From NCBI GenBank assembly GCA_938029995.1, contig CALHGI010000618.1:1-22884 (forward strand): a DNA stretch of 22,884 nt, given 5' to 3'. The notes under the pieces are model-generated. The model saw only the letters and a program-made list of their open reading frames with translations. It ran no database searches and was not told the origin of the DNA. The DNA is from an uncultured cyanobacterium. GTDB lineage: Bacteria > Cyanobacteriota > Cyanobacteriia > Phormidesmidales > Phormidesmidaceae. The position numbers and the translations under genes are program-made. Every line of letters begins with the position of its first letter. Positions within the stretch are counted from its first letter, which is position 1. Of the stretch, positions 8,675 to 18,357 are shown one piece after another.

Positions 8675-8746
8675 GCTACCCGTAGGATAAGCGTCCCTAT
8701 CCAAATCCAATGCGATGGATAGATGGGTGCTCATCCTATGGGTAGC
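8675..8746. repeat. 72-bp two-part inverted repeat between methyltransferase and atp operon
   Basis: Outer arms 8675-8688 and 8733-8746 pair over 14 bp with a single G-T. Inner arms CTATCCA (8697-8703) and TGGATAG (8716-8722) pair perfectly around a 12-base loop. It starts 7 bases after the methyltransferase stop. On that transcript the hairpin is followed by A, not U, so it is not a textbook terminator. It could be a 3'-end stabiliser, a barrier before the atp promoter, or a small palindromic mobile repeat. Confidence 0.7.
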
Positions 8747-8753
8747 CCCGGGG

Positions 8754-9956
8754 TCATTTCTCTGGGGCAATCAACAGGACTAATTGCTTGGCTTGCAGGG
8801 AACGTACGTCGGCCAAGTCCAATGGTGCATCCTGCAGCACATCAGCCACTGTTTTGTTGCCCTCATTCGTTTCGCAGGCTTGTAGAAAGGCATATTCACC
8901 GTCGTTAACCGTGACCAACTGATAGTCAGGGTTAAAGAAGGAGCGGCTGGGCCAACCTGACAGACAAGGCGTCAGTGTGGGACAAGCCGACAGCAGCAAC
9001 TGATCGTCCGACCAATCTATGTGAGGCAATGGGGGGCGCGCCAAGAAAAACTCATAGTGGGTCAGCTCAGGATCGAGCAGTTCAATCAGGCGATACTGGG
9101 CGCGCGGGGCCAAGGACTTGGCCCGTTCCATAACGTCAGGGGCCTTGGCGATCAATCGCTCTAGGTTCCAGTATTGAGGGTTGGAAAACCCGACGAAGTC
9201 TAACCCAGAAGCGTCGATCAGCTCAAAAAGGGTATCGACGGTATAGTCCACTTCTCGGGGATGGACGTACATATCGGCAAAGCATTCATCTTGATGATTT
9301 TCTAAGGCCCACCGCTCCTTGTCTCGTTTGACAATGCGATTATTTTCAGGCAGCGCATCAAACAATTGGCGGCCGACGGAAACACCGTCCCGATAGTCCC
9401 CACGCCGCTCCCCTTGCAGCATGGCTATGGCTTGTTGCATGAGGGAAATTTCCCAGCGACCTAAGGCGGCATAGACAAATATATGGAGTAGCCCACCGGG
9501 GGCAACCTTATGGGCTAAGGCTTGAATACCCCGGATCGGATCGGGCATATGGTGGAGCACCCCCACACAGTTGATCAGATCAAACTGTCCTTCGAGCTGG
9601 TCCACGTCATAAATGCTCAAGTTGTGAAAGTTCACTCGATCAGCCCCCGAGCGTTGGCAGCGTTCACGGGCCACATCTAAGGTGCCAGCGCTGAGGTCAA
9701 TACCGGTCACCTGGGCCTGGGGATTTAAGTGCACCAAGTATTCGGTCCCTACGCCTGAGCCACAGCCTGCATCGAGAATTCTGACTTGCTCTGTGGCGGG
9801 CAGCTTACCGGTGCAAAAGTTATAGGCTGTCGGCCAATACCACCGCCAGTTATAGCCGGGGGGAGGTTCATCGAGGAAAGGTTCTGGGGGAAAGGGATAG
9901 GTGTCGTAAAGCTTAGCTACTGCTGCACTGACGGCAGCCTCATTTTCGGAAGTCAT
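8754..9956 (-). CDS. Class I SAM-dependent methyltransferase, possibly a phycobiliprotein methylase
   Basis: The enzyme transfers a methyl group from S-adenosylmethionine; the substrate is not shown by the sequence. The 400 residues begin with a distinctive aromatic segment (YDTYPFPPEPFLDEPPPGYN). The Rossmann-fold SAM motifs follow: ILDAGCGSGVGTEYL (motif I), VTGIDLS (motif II acidic end), FDLINCVGVLHHMPDP (motif IV region) and KVAPGGLLHIFVY. The last 130 residues form an extra domain of unknown role. The gene is divergent from apcE with 481 bases between. This position, and the need for an enzyme that methylates Asn71 of ApcB, make a CpcM-type asparagine methylase a reasonable guess. CpcM is known as a methyltransferase of about this size, but I cannot verify identity. 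A plain metabolic methyltransferase remains possible. Confidence 0.9.
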   Translation of the reverse strand: MTSENEAAVSAAVAKLYDTYPFPPEPFLDEPPPGYNWRWYWPTAYNFCTGKLPATEQVRILDAGCGSGVGTEYLVHLNPQAQVTGIDLSAGTLDVARERCQRSGADRVNFHNLSIYDVDQLEGQFDLINCVGVLHHMPDPIRGIQALAHKVAPGGLLHIFVYAALGRWEISLMQQAIAMLQGERRGDYRDGVSVGRQLFDALPENNRIVKRDKERWALENHQDECFADMYVHPREVDYTVDTLFELIDASGLDFVGFSNPQYWNLERLIAKAPDVMERAKSLAPRAQYRLIELLDPELTHYEFFLARPPLPHIDWSDDQLLLSACPTLTPCLSGWPSRSFFNPDYQLVTVNDGEYAFLQACETNEGNKTVADVLQDAPLDLADVRSLQAKQLVLLIAPEK

Positions 9957-13131
<3,175 letters not shown>

Positions 13132-13161
13132 GGCCTTGTGTCTCCTAAGTTCGGTGTAAAG

Positions 13162-13192
13162 TGTTGCGCTATCTTCAATGGATAGCGCAACA
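13162..13192 (+). terminator. First hairpin after apcE
   Basis: A perfect 12-bp stem, TGTTGCGCTATC (13162-13173) with GATAGCGCAACA (13181-13192), has a 7-base loop and lies 30 bases after the apcE stop. There is no U-tract, so termination may be weak or it may mark an RNA 3' end. Confidence 0.6.
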
Positions 13193-13201
13193 TTGCCCTA
13201 A

Positions 13202-13242
13202 CAGAAATGGGCCATGCAATCTTGATGCATGGCCCATTTCTG
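13202..13242 (+). terminator. Second hairpin after apcE (17-bp perfect stem)
   Basis: CAGAAATGGGCCATGCA (13202-13218) pairs perfectly with 13226-13242 around a 7-base loop, only 9 bases after the first hairpin. The AAAT/ATTT ends give a partial U-tract. Together the two stems should separate apcE expression from the far more abundant apcAB message. Confidence 0.65.
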
Positions 13243-13244
13243 CA

Positions 13245-13578
13245 TGGTTCGACAGGACACAGGGGGGATTCCGCCTCGATTCTGAGGATTAGTGTTACAA
13301 AATATTGCGCATCGCCTTAGAAGGTTAACTGAATGCCGGAAAATACTATCGGAAGGCAGCTGAGCTGACATTAGGATTCATAGAATCTGGCCAATAACTA
13401 ATCTGCTTCAATTACCGAATTAAGTGTTGCGCCAGCGCATAGGATTCGTGCTTGATTCGGAGTTAAAGTAAGTGAGGGCTACTTTACTCGCCTCTTGACT
13501 GAAGTGGGTAATGTTCAGCTCCTTGAAGGTGAAAGCCAGATCATTTGTCTGGTTATATTCTTTCGGAGGAATCCATAA
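13245..13578 (+). promoter_or_regulatory. apcA promoter and leader region
   Basis: This 334-base gap without a gene must hold the strong apcAB promoter. Visible items: short dyads built on GGATTC/GAATC (13269-13290 and 13373-13386), an AAAGTA/TACTTT inverted pair near 13466-13486, and a small hairpin CCAGA/TCTGG near 13537-13553. Just before the ATG is an excellent ribosome binding site GGAGGA, about 8 bases upstream. I cannot fix a -10/-35 pair with confidence. Confidence 0.45.
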
Positions 13579-14064
13579 ATGAGTATTGTCACGAAATCTA
13601 TCGTGAACGCAGATGCTGAGGCTCGCTACTTGAGCCCCGGCGAACTAGATCGCATCAAGGGTTTTGTTAGTTCTGGTGAGCGTCGTCTTCGCATCGCCCA
13701 GGTACTGACTGAGTCCCGTGAGCGCATTATCAAGCAGGCTGGCGATCAGCTTTTCCAGAAGCGCCCTGACGTTGTTTCCCCCGGTGGTAATGCCTACGGT
13801 GAGGAAATGACAGCCACTTGCCTACGTGATATGGACTACTACCTGCGCCTCATCACTTACGGTATTGTTGCCGGTGATGTTACTCCCATTGAGGAGATTG
13901 GTCTAGTGGGTGCTAAGGAGATGTACAACTCTCTGGGCACTTCCATTCCCGCAGTAGCTGATGCAATTCGCTTTATGAAGGGCGTTGCAGCTTCTTTGTT
14001 GTCTGGTGACGATGCCGCTGAGGCAGCTTCCTACTTCGATTACGTTGTTGGCGCCATGTTGTAA
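13579..14064 (+). CDS. apcA: Allophycocyanin alpha subunit
   Basis: The alpha subunit pairs with ApcB to make the (alpha-beta)3 discs of the phycobilisome core. Its 161 residues are the exact family length. Cys81 in the [14 protein letters not shown] motif binds phycocyanobilin; the family pattern ITYGIVAGD follows. The start ATG has GGAGGA well placed upstream. Codon use is visibly biased to preferred codons, as expected for one of the most abundant proteins in the cell. It is co-transcribed with apcB 77 bases downstream; an AU-rich hairpin overlaps its stop codon. Confidence 0.99.
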   Translation: MSIVTKSIVNADAEARYLSPGELDRIKGFVSSGERRLRIAQVLTESRERIIKQAGDQLFQKRPDVVSPGGNAYGEEMTATCLRDMDYYLRLITYGIVAGDVTPIEEIGLVGAKEMYNSLGTSIPAVADAIRFMKGVAASLLSGDDAAEAASYFDYVVGAML

Positions 14065-14080
14065 TTCAGTTTTGAATTAC
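14061..14080 (+). promoter_or_regulatory. AU-rich hairpin over the apcA stop codon
   Basis: GTAATTCA (14061-14068) pairs perfectly with TGAATTAC (14073-14080) around a 4-base loop and contains the TAA stop at 14062-14064. It is weak thermodynamically because it is AU-rich. It would be melted by terminating ribosomes, so it could modulate apcA-apcB coupling. Confidence 0.4.
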
Positions 14081-14141
14081 CTGAATCTGCCAATCACAAT
14101 TGTTGAGCCACATCGTCAAATTTCATTAAGGAATACAGATT

Positions 14142-14627
14142 ATGCAAGACGCGATTACTTCTGTAATTAATTCTTCAGACGTTCAGGGAAAGTACCTTGA
14201 TCAGTCTTCCATGGATAAGCTAGCAGCTTACTTCCAAACTGGTGAGCTACGTGTTCGCGCAGCCACTGCTATTGGTGCTAACGCTTCTGAAATTGTTAAG
14301 GATGCCGTAGCTAAAGCGCTACTGTACTCTGACATCACTCGTCCTGGTGGCAACATGTACACCACTCGTCGCTATGCTGCTTGCATCCGCGACTTGGACT
14401 ACTACCTACGCTATTCCACCTACGCTATGTTGGCTGGCGATCCTTCCATTCTTGATGAGCGCGTGCTCAACGGACTGAAGGAAACCTACAACTCCTTGGG
14501 TGTACCCGTAGGCGCTACTGTTCAAGCCATTCAGGCTATGAAAGAAGTAACCGCTAGCCTTGTTGGCGCTGATGCTGGCAAAGAAATGGGTGTTTACTTT
14601 GACTACATCTGCTCTGGCCTTAGCTAG
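14142..14627 (+). CDS. apcB: Allophycocyanin beta subunit
   Basis: Partner of ApcA in the core discs. It has 161 residues, the standard length. Cys81 ([13 protein letters not shown]) binds phycocyanobilin, and Asn71 ([11 protein letters not shown]) is the position carrying the conserved gamma-N-methyl group in beta-type phycobiliproteins. AAGGA lies 9 bases upstream of the ATG. Like apcA it uses strongly biased codons. Downstream, several hairpins separate it from apcC, in line with the large excess of apcAB over apcABC message known in this family. Confidence 0.99.
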   Translation: MQDAITSVINSSDVQGKYLDQSSMDKLAAYFQTGELRVRAATAIGANASEIVKDAVAKALLYSDITRPGGNMYTTRRYAACIRDLDYYLRYSTYAMLAGDPSILDERVLNGLKETYNSLGVPVGATVQAIQAMKEVTASLVGADAGKEMGVYFDYICSGLS

Positions 14628-14644
14628 GTCAAGTTCATGTGGTG

Positions 14645-14770
14645 TAGATCGGCGTTACCGATCTAACTCTGTTTCGGAAGTCTGGAACGAGTGTTGGTTG
14701 TCAAAATCTGTCTAAGCTGCAAAATGCCGAGAGATTAGGACAACTTGTCATTGGTTATCGGACTTCCGAT
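14645..14770 (+). promoter_or_regulatory. Structured apcB-apcC spacer, probable attenuator
   Basis: An 8-bp stem TAGATCGG/CCGATCTA (14645-14652 with 14658-14665) lies just after apcB. A 9-bp inverted repeat TCGGAAGTC (14674-14682) and GACTTCCGA (14761-14769) encloses a GTTGTC/GACAAC pair near 14697-14742. A short hairpin ATCGG/CCGAT (14757-14761 with 14766-14770) with U-rich sequence after it competes with the 9-bp pairing. Mutually exclusive folds of this kind would let a fixed fraction of transcripts reach apcC. Confidence 0.5.
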
Positions 14771-15013
14771 CTTTTAGTTCTGTACTTATTGCCTAGGGCA
14801 GCATGACCATTGCCCCGAAGCCTAAGTCATGGCAGTTTTTATATATGCTTGAGATCTAATCACTGGCTCCTTTAAACTGTGCTAGGTGTATTGGGTTACA
14901 GCTAAGAATTAGTCCTATTGAACCAAGGCCAAGGCAAAGTCGCTGAAGTTAATGGGCTGTTCGCAATCAATTTGCAAAATAGTTTTTGTTTAAGAGTAGG
15001 AGACATCTCTGCT

Positions 15014-15217
15014 ATGCGTATGTTTCGGATTACTGCCTGTGTGCCGAGTCAATCTCGCATTCGCACCCAGCGCGAGCTACAGAATACTTTCTTTACTAAG
15101 CTCGTTCCCTACGACAGCTGGTTTCGTGAGCAGCAGCGAATTCAAAAGATGGGCGGCAAGATTGTCAAAGTAGAATTGGCAACTGGCAGACCTGGAGCCA
15201 ACACTGGACTAGCTTAA
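15014..15217 (+). CDS. apcC: Phycobilisome small core linker (LC)
   Basis: This 67-residue linker caps the end of allophycocyanin cylinders and stabilises core discs. The sequence is a CpcD/ApcC-type linker domain: MRMFRITACVPSQSRIRTQR, then YDSWFREQQRIQKMGGKIVK. The frame stays open to a TTG at 14918, but family length and the start motif MRMF place the start at the ATG at 15014, with AGGAG about 11 bases upstream. It follows apcB after 386 bases and ends at a strong terminator. Confidence 0.97.
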   Translation: MRMFRITACVPSQSRIRTQRELQNTFFTKLVPYDSWFREQQRIQKMGGKIVKVELATGRPGANTGLA

Positions 15218-15263
15218 GTCCTGCCATGGGTTTCCTGCGGGGATGTTGAAACCGGTAGCCTTT

Positions 15264-15293
15264 CCTTGTGCACAACGATTGTGTTGAACAAGG
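15264..15293 (+). promoter_or_regulatory. Hairpin just after apcC
   Basis: CCTTGT/ACAAGG (15264-15269 with 15288-15293) encloses CACAA/TTGTG (15271-15275 with 15279-15283) with a 3-base loop and a small internal loop. It lies 12 bases before the main terminator stem and may protect the message end. Confidence 0.5.
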
Positions 15294-15305
15294 TTAATCA
15301 ATAAA

Positions 15306-15348
15306 CCGACAAAAAAGGGAGCAAATAAGTTGCTCCCTTTTTTGTCGG
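15306..15348 (+). terminator. Strong terminator after apcC (19-bp stem)
   Basis: A perfect 19-bp stem (15306-15324 with 15330-15348) with a 5-base loop contains A6 on the left arm and T6 on the right, so it can act in both directions. It ends the apc transcription unit. Confidence 0.85.
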
Positions 15349-15349
15349 G

Positions 15350-15414
15350 CACCCCAAGGTTTTTCGTAGCGATAGACATCCTAATCGATGCCCTGGAACA
15401 CTCACCTTGGGGTG
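15350..15414. repeat. Spaced 11-bp inverted repeat upstream of the protease gene
   Basis: CACCCCAAGGT (15350-15360) and ACCTTGGGGTG (15404-15414) are perfect inverted copies 43 bases apart. The first abuts the apcC terminator. The second lies about 130 bases before the protease gene. They could be paired operator half-sites or ends of a small palindromic element. Confidence 0.6.
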
Positions 15415-15547
15415 AACAATGGGCAACCAGGCACTGTAATTCTTGGCTGATATAAAGCTTCTTAATGGGGTCAGCCTATTCTATGAAATATTCTCTAGAT
15501 GACCGGAATGATTCCAGGGTTAAAAGTATCTTATAGGGACGTCCACT

Positions 15548-15565
15548 ATGCTGAAAAAGCAATGA
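15548..15565 (+). CDS. Five-codon micro-ORF coupled to the protease gene
   Basis: ATG at 15548 with TAGGGA seven bases upstream encodes MLKKQ and stops with a TGA that overlaps the protease ATG (ATGA at 15562-15565). The best ribosome binding site serves this ORF, not the protease start, so it may be a translational-coupling leader. A longer protease start at 15499 would make it irrelevant. Confidence 0.35.
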   Translation: MLKKQ

Positions 15566-16959
15566 TCTCCATCTTTCTGAAATCCTGTACCGGTTTATTA
15601 GCATGTGCCCTCAGTCTTAGTGTGCTCGGAGCACAGTTTGACGTAAATCATGGAGTGGCCGTAGCTACAGCCCAGGCCCAGGGAGTGAATGAAGATACAA
15701 ATGTGCGCGTCTATCAAGAGGCTAGTCCGGCAGTTGTGGCGATTGATGCAGGCGAAAGTACAGGCAGCGGTAGCATCATTACGGAAGATGGGTTGGTGTT
15801 AACCAATGCCCATGTCGTAGGGGGGGCTAGTCAAGTCACCGTTCGATTGGCGGATGGTCGCGAGTTTTCGGGTCGAGTTGTGGGATACGCCGATGAAAAT
15901 TTAGACCTCGCGGCAGTACAAATCGACGGCAACAATACTTCATTCCCCGTTGTCCCCCTGGCCAATAGTTCGGCCCAGGTGGGACAGCAGGCGTTTGCCA
16001 TTGGGAATCCCTTCGGTCTACAGAACACATTTACCGTCGGCATCGTTAGTCGCATTGATTCAGAACGTGGATTAATCCAAACAGATGCGGCGATTAATCC
16101 TGGCAACTCCGGTGGGCCTTTACTAAATCGGAATGGTGAGCTGATTGGCGTCAATACGTCGATTTTCACTACGGGAGAAAGTGCAGGCAATATTGGGATT
16201 GGATTTGCGATCGCAACCCCCCAAGTTCGCCCCTTTCTTGCCGCCGTGGAAAACGGAACGGCCACTACCACCGCATCCCGTCCCAACACAGCAACCCGAT
16301 CGGCATCCCCAGTCACCATTGACGGTAGCGCCATCCGGTCCCGCCTGGACAGCAGTAGTAATGTATTGCCTGACAATAGTTACTTTAACGCCCACACCTT
16401 TGAAGGTCGTGCCGGTCAGCGCATTAGCATTGCCATGAGTAGTGAACAGGTCGACTCCTACCTACTACTCTATGGACCAGGCCAGGAATATTTAGGAGAA
16501 AACGATGATAACGGCAATAGCCGCAATGCTCGCCTAGAGGTCACCCTGCCCACCAATGGCACCTATTTTATATTTGCCAACTCCTATGGTGCGAACGAAC
16601 AGGGCCAATATGAGCTGAGCGTAAACAACCTCGCCAGCAGTAACGGCTATCTAGTTAACCAAAGTGGCGTTCTTAACGATCAAGATAATCGTTTGACGGA
16701 CAATAGCGTCTACGACGAATACTCCTTCAGCGCCAATGAAGGGAAAGACATCACCATTAACCTGACGAGTCAGGAGTTTGATACCTACTTGCTGGTCATC
16801 GATAATCAAGGTAACAAGCTAGCTGAAAATGATGACATTGCTGAAAACAACAGCAATTCATCCATTCAACTATCCTTGCCCTACACCGGTGAATATCGAG
16901 TCATCGTCAATGCCTATGACCAAACTGGGCGGGGTCGATATCAAATCAGCGTCCAATAG
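15562..16959 (+). CDS. Secreted trypsin-like serine protease with two C-terminal PPC-type domains
   Basis: This is a Deg/HtrA-like protease of the S1 trypsin fold, likely active in the periplasm, thylakoid lumen or outside the cell. From the ATG at 15562 it has 465 residues. A signal peptide (ISIFLKSCTGLLACALSLSV, cut probably near AQA) comes first. The protease domain follows with the complete triad: His84 (TNAHVV), Asp115 (ENLDLAAV) and Ser183 (NPGNSGGPL). No PDZ domain follows. Residues about 255-465 form two similar beta-sandwich units of about 100 residues, each with a central DSYLLLYG or DTYLLVID strand and an acidic ENDDNG or ENDDIAEN turn. This matches the bacterial pre-peptidase C-terminal (PPC) pattern. 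The frame is open 21 residues further upstream (ATG 15499). HhoA, HhoB and HtrA of cyanobacteria have PDZ domains, so this is a different subtype. Confidence 0.9.
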   Translation: MISIFLKSCTGLLACALSLSVLGAQFDVNHGVAVATAQAQGVNEDTNVRVYQEASPAVVAIDAGESTGSGSIITEDGLVLTNAHVVGGASQVTVRLADGREFSGRVVGYADENLDLAAVQIDGNNTSFPVVPLANSSAQVGQQAFAIGNPFGLQNTFTVGIVSRIDSERGLIQTDAAINPGNSGGPLLNRNGELIGVNTSIFTTGESAGNIGIGFAIATPQVRPFLAAVENGTATTTASRPNTATRSASPVTIDGSAIRSRLDSSSNVLPDNSYFNAHTFEGRAGQRISIAMSSEQVDSYLLLYGPGQEYLGENDDNGNSRNARLEVTLPTNGTYFIFANSYGANEQGQYELSVNNLASSNGYLVNQSGVLNDQDNRLTDNSVYDEYSFSANEGKDITINLTSQEFDTYLLVIDNQGNKLAENDDIAENNSNSSIQLSLPYTGEYRVIVNAYDQTGRGRYQISVQ

Positions 16960-17019
16960 CCGCTCGCCCCTAGACTTCACAACGCGAATAAGCGCTGAAA
17001 TCATGCGGCTCTAAACAGC

Positions 17020-17047
17020 GGTCAAAGTCTGCTGCCAGACTTTGACC
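17020..17047 (+). terminator. Hairpin 1 downstream of the protease gene
   Basis: GGTCAAAGTCTG (17020-17031) pairs perfectly with CAGACTTTGACC (17036-17047), 12 bp with a 4-base loop, 60 bases after the protease stop. Only A-rich sequence follows on the plus strand, so this is not a textbook intrinsic terminator. Confidence 0.55.
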
Positions 17048-17076
17048 CAAAAACCTTGGATAGCCTGGCAACAATA

Positions 17077-17101
17077 GTTCAGCGATGGTTCATCGCTGAA
17101 C
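17077..17101. terminator. Hairpin 2 between the protease gene and hli
   Basis: GTTCAGCGATG (17077-17087) pairs perfectly with CATCGCTGAAC (17091-17101), 11 bp with a 3-base loop. It can form in either strand and lies between convergent genes, so it could end both transcripts. Confidence 0.5.
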
Positions 17102-17105
17102 GTCA

Positions 17106-17134
17106 TACCTGGTTAGGGCAACCCTAACCAGGTA
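17106..17134 (-). terminator. Hairpin 3, spanning the end of the hli reading frame
   Basis: A perfect 13-bp stem (17106-17118 with 17122-17134) with a 3-base loop contains the last codons and the TAA stop (17113-17115) of the hli gene. Coding sequence is thus forced to fold. It may stabilise the hli 3' end or affect termination. Confidence 0.55.
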
Positions 17135-17298
17135 AAAAAGTCTTGTCGAGTAAAAAATTCGAGTAGCAATAATGCCAGAAATCCTACCATGGCAAAACGG
17201 CCATTAATACGTTCGGCATAGGTGGTCCAACCAAAGCCAGGTTCATCAGTCAACGAAGATTGTGACGCATCGGGCTGGACAGGTTCAGGCTTAGACAT
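17113..17298 (-). CDS. hli: High-light-inducible one-helix protein (Hli/Scp)
   Basis: Hli proteins are single-helix relatives of plant light-harvesting proteins. They bind chlorophyll and carotenoid, dissipate energy and protect photosystem II assembly under strong light. The 61 residues start at the ATG at 17298; an upstream TTG in frame would add an unlikely hydrophobic 15 residues. The N-terminus is polar and Pro/Ser-rich. The helix carries the family chlorophyll-binding motif ERINGRFAMVGFLALLLLE, and the end is aromatic (FFTWLGLP). The gene is convergent with the protease and divergent from cyAbrB. Which member of the Hli family this is cannot be told from sequence alone. Confidence 0.95.
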   Translation of the reverse strand: MSKPEPVQPDASQSSLTDEPGFGWTTYAERINGRFAMVGFLALLLLEFFTRQDFFTWLGLP

Positions 17299-17964
17299 AT
17301 CACAATCAGAGAAATAAAAAACAAACAGAACCTTACGGATCAATCCATAAAAACTTCTGATCCAAAAGTTTCGCGATCGTATCGAAACTGTGGCTCATTT
17401 TATACTATTCATCCTGCATCATCGACACTTCTTTCAACGAATGCCCTGGGTCAATAGAAATGTAAATGATAGGGATGGCTAACCCATGGGCCACAGGCTT
17501 AAAAGCTACTCCGTTTAGGGTTCAACCACAGTTAAGTAGATACTTAGTAAGTATTAACTGTAGGGTTTCCAAGGGCTGTTCATCCCCTTCAAGAAACGGT
17601 CTTTTCCATTGAGAACAAAAACTTCTTTCACCTACCTAGGGAGGGATTTCTTGCCTCAACCCCAGCAAAATTAATGTATTAAGACTATGCCATGACAATA
17701 ATTTGTTACTATCACTAAAGTTTGTATATTAATATCACCCGTCTCGAAAACTATGTATTAAAAAAGGAAATCGTAGGTTAAACGGGGATAGATTTTAGGG
17801 TTCTGATACACCTAGATAAACAGGTTTTTCGTCTGTTATAATCAGATCTCTCATTAGAAATGTGTTCTACACAAATCAGCAATCAAGAGCGATTTAACTC
17901 TAATTCCGTCAATTTACTTACTTCGCTTCTTTCTAGACCTAATCAATAAAATTCTTCACATCCG
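17299..17964. promoter_or_regulatory. Divergent promoter region of hli and cyAbrB
   Basis: This AT-rich gap of 666 bases has no gene. Near hli an inverted repeat AGTTTCG/CGAAACT (17367-17373 and 17383-17389) sits around a CGATCG core in the hli leader, and a -10-like TATAAA for hli is at 17399-17404 (minus). A bulged 13-bp palindrome lies at 17528-17561. A lone TTTACATT (minus strand, about 17461-17468) resembles one half of the HLR1 high-light element, but the second half is missing. Toward cyAbrB there is a perfect TATAAT at 17837-17842. Confidence 0.5.
17837..17842 (+). promoter_or_regulatory. Candidate -10 box for cyAbrB
   Basis: TATAAT matches the consensus exactly; a clear -35 is missing. 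Transcription from here would give a leader of about 115 bases before the ATG at 17965. Confidence 0.45.
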
Positions 17965-18357
17965 ATGGCTGATACAAAATCTACGCCACTGACAGGAAAA
18001 GCACTACTTCAGAAAATGAAGGAAATAACCCATCTACCGAAGCGAGAAAAAGCTAAGGAATGTGGTTATTTCACCATTACTAAAGACAAACAAGTCAGGG
18101 TAAATCTGACGGATTTTTATGATGCCCTACTAGCTGCTAGAGGCATCCCCCTGGGGCCAGAAAGCACTAAGGATGGTCGCGGACGGGAACCGACCTATCG
18201 CGTTAGCGTTCACAAAAATGGGCAAATTGTTATTGGCTCTACCTACACCCAAGAAATGGGCTTAAAACCAGGTGATGAGTTTGAAATTAAACTCGGCTAC
18301 AAGCATATTCATTTAATTCAATTAGGTGATAATAAGGAGGACGGAGAGGAGGATTAA
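17965..18357 (+). CDS. Cyanobacterial AbrB-type transcription regulator
   Basis: cyAbrB proteins are DNA-binding regulators found in nearly all cyanobacteria; they adjust carbon and nitrogen metabolism and stress genes. The 130 residues match the family. A conserved N-terminal cyanobacterial part (PLTGKALLQKMKEITHLPKR, then CGYFTITKDKQVRVNLTDF) is followed by the C-terminal AbrB swapped-hairpin DNA-binding fold (TYRVSVHKNGQIVIGSTYTQ, MGLKPGDEFEIKLGYKHIHL). The tail is acidic. The start is ATG without a strong ribosome binding site. cyAbrB1 (CalA-like) looks more likely than cyAbrB2, but I am not certain which paralogue this is. It lies back to back with hli and ends at a strong terminator. 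Confidence 0.93.
   Translation: MADTKSTPLTGKALLQKMKEITHLPKREKAKECGYFTITKDKQVRVNLTDFYDALLAARGIPLGPESTKDGRGREPTYRVSVHKNGQIVIGSTYTQEMGLKPGDEFEIKLGYKHIHLIQLGDNKEDGEED

Noticed and set aside
14918..15013. Extension of apcC by 32 residues to a TTG
   Set aside because: ApcC proteins start at MRMF; the extension is not linker-like and the ribosome binding site fits the ATG at 15014.
17455..17475. HLR1 high-light element upstream of hli
   Set aside because: Only one TTTACATT half-site is present; the paired repeat required by the motif is missing.
17505..17535. Possible tRNA T-arm (GGTTCAACC)
   Set aside because: No matching acceptor, D or anticodon stems in the flanking sequence.
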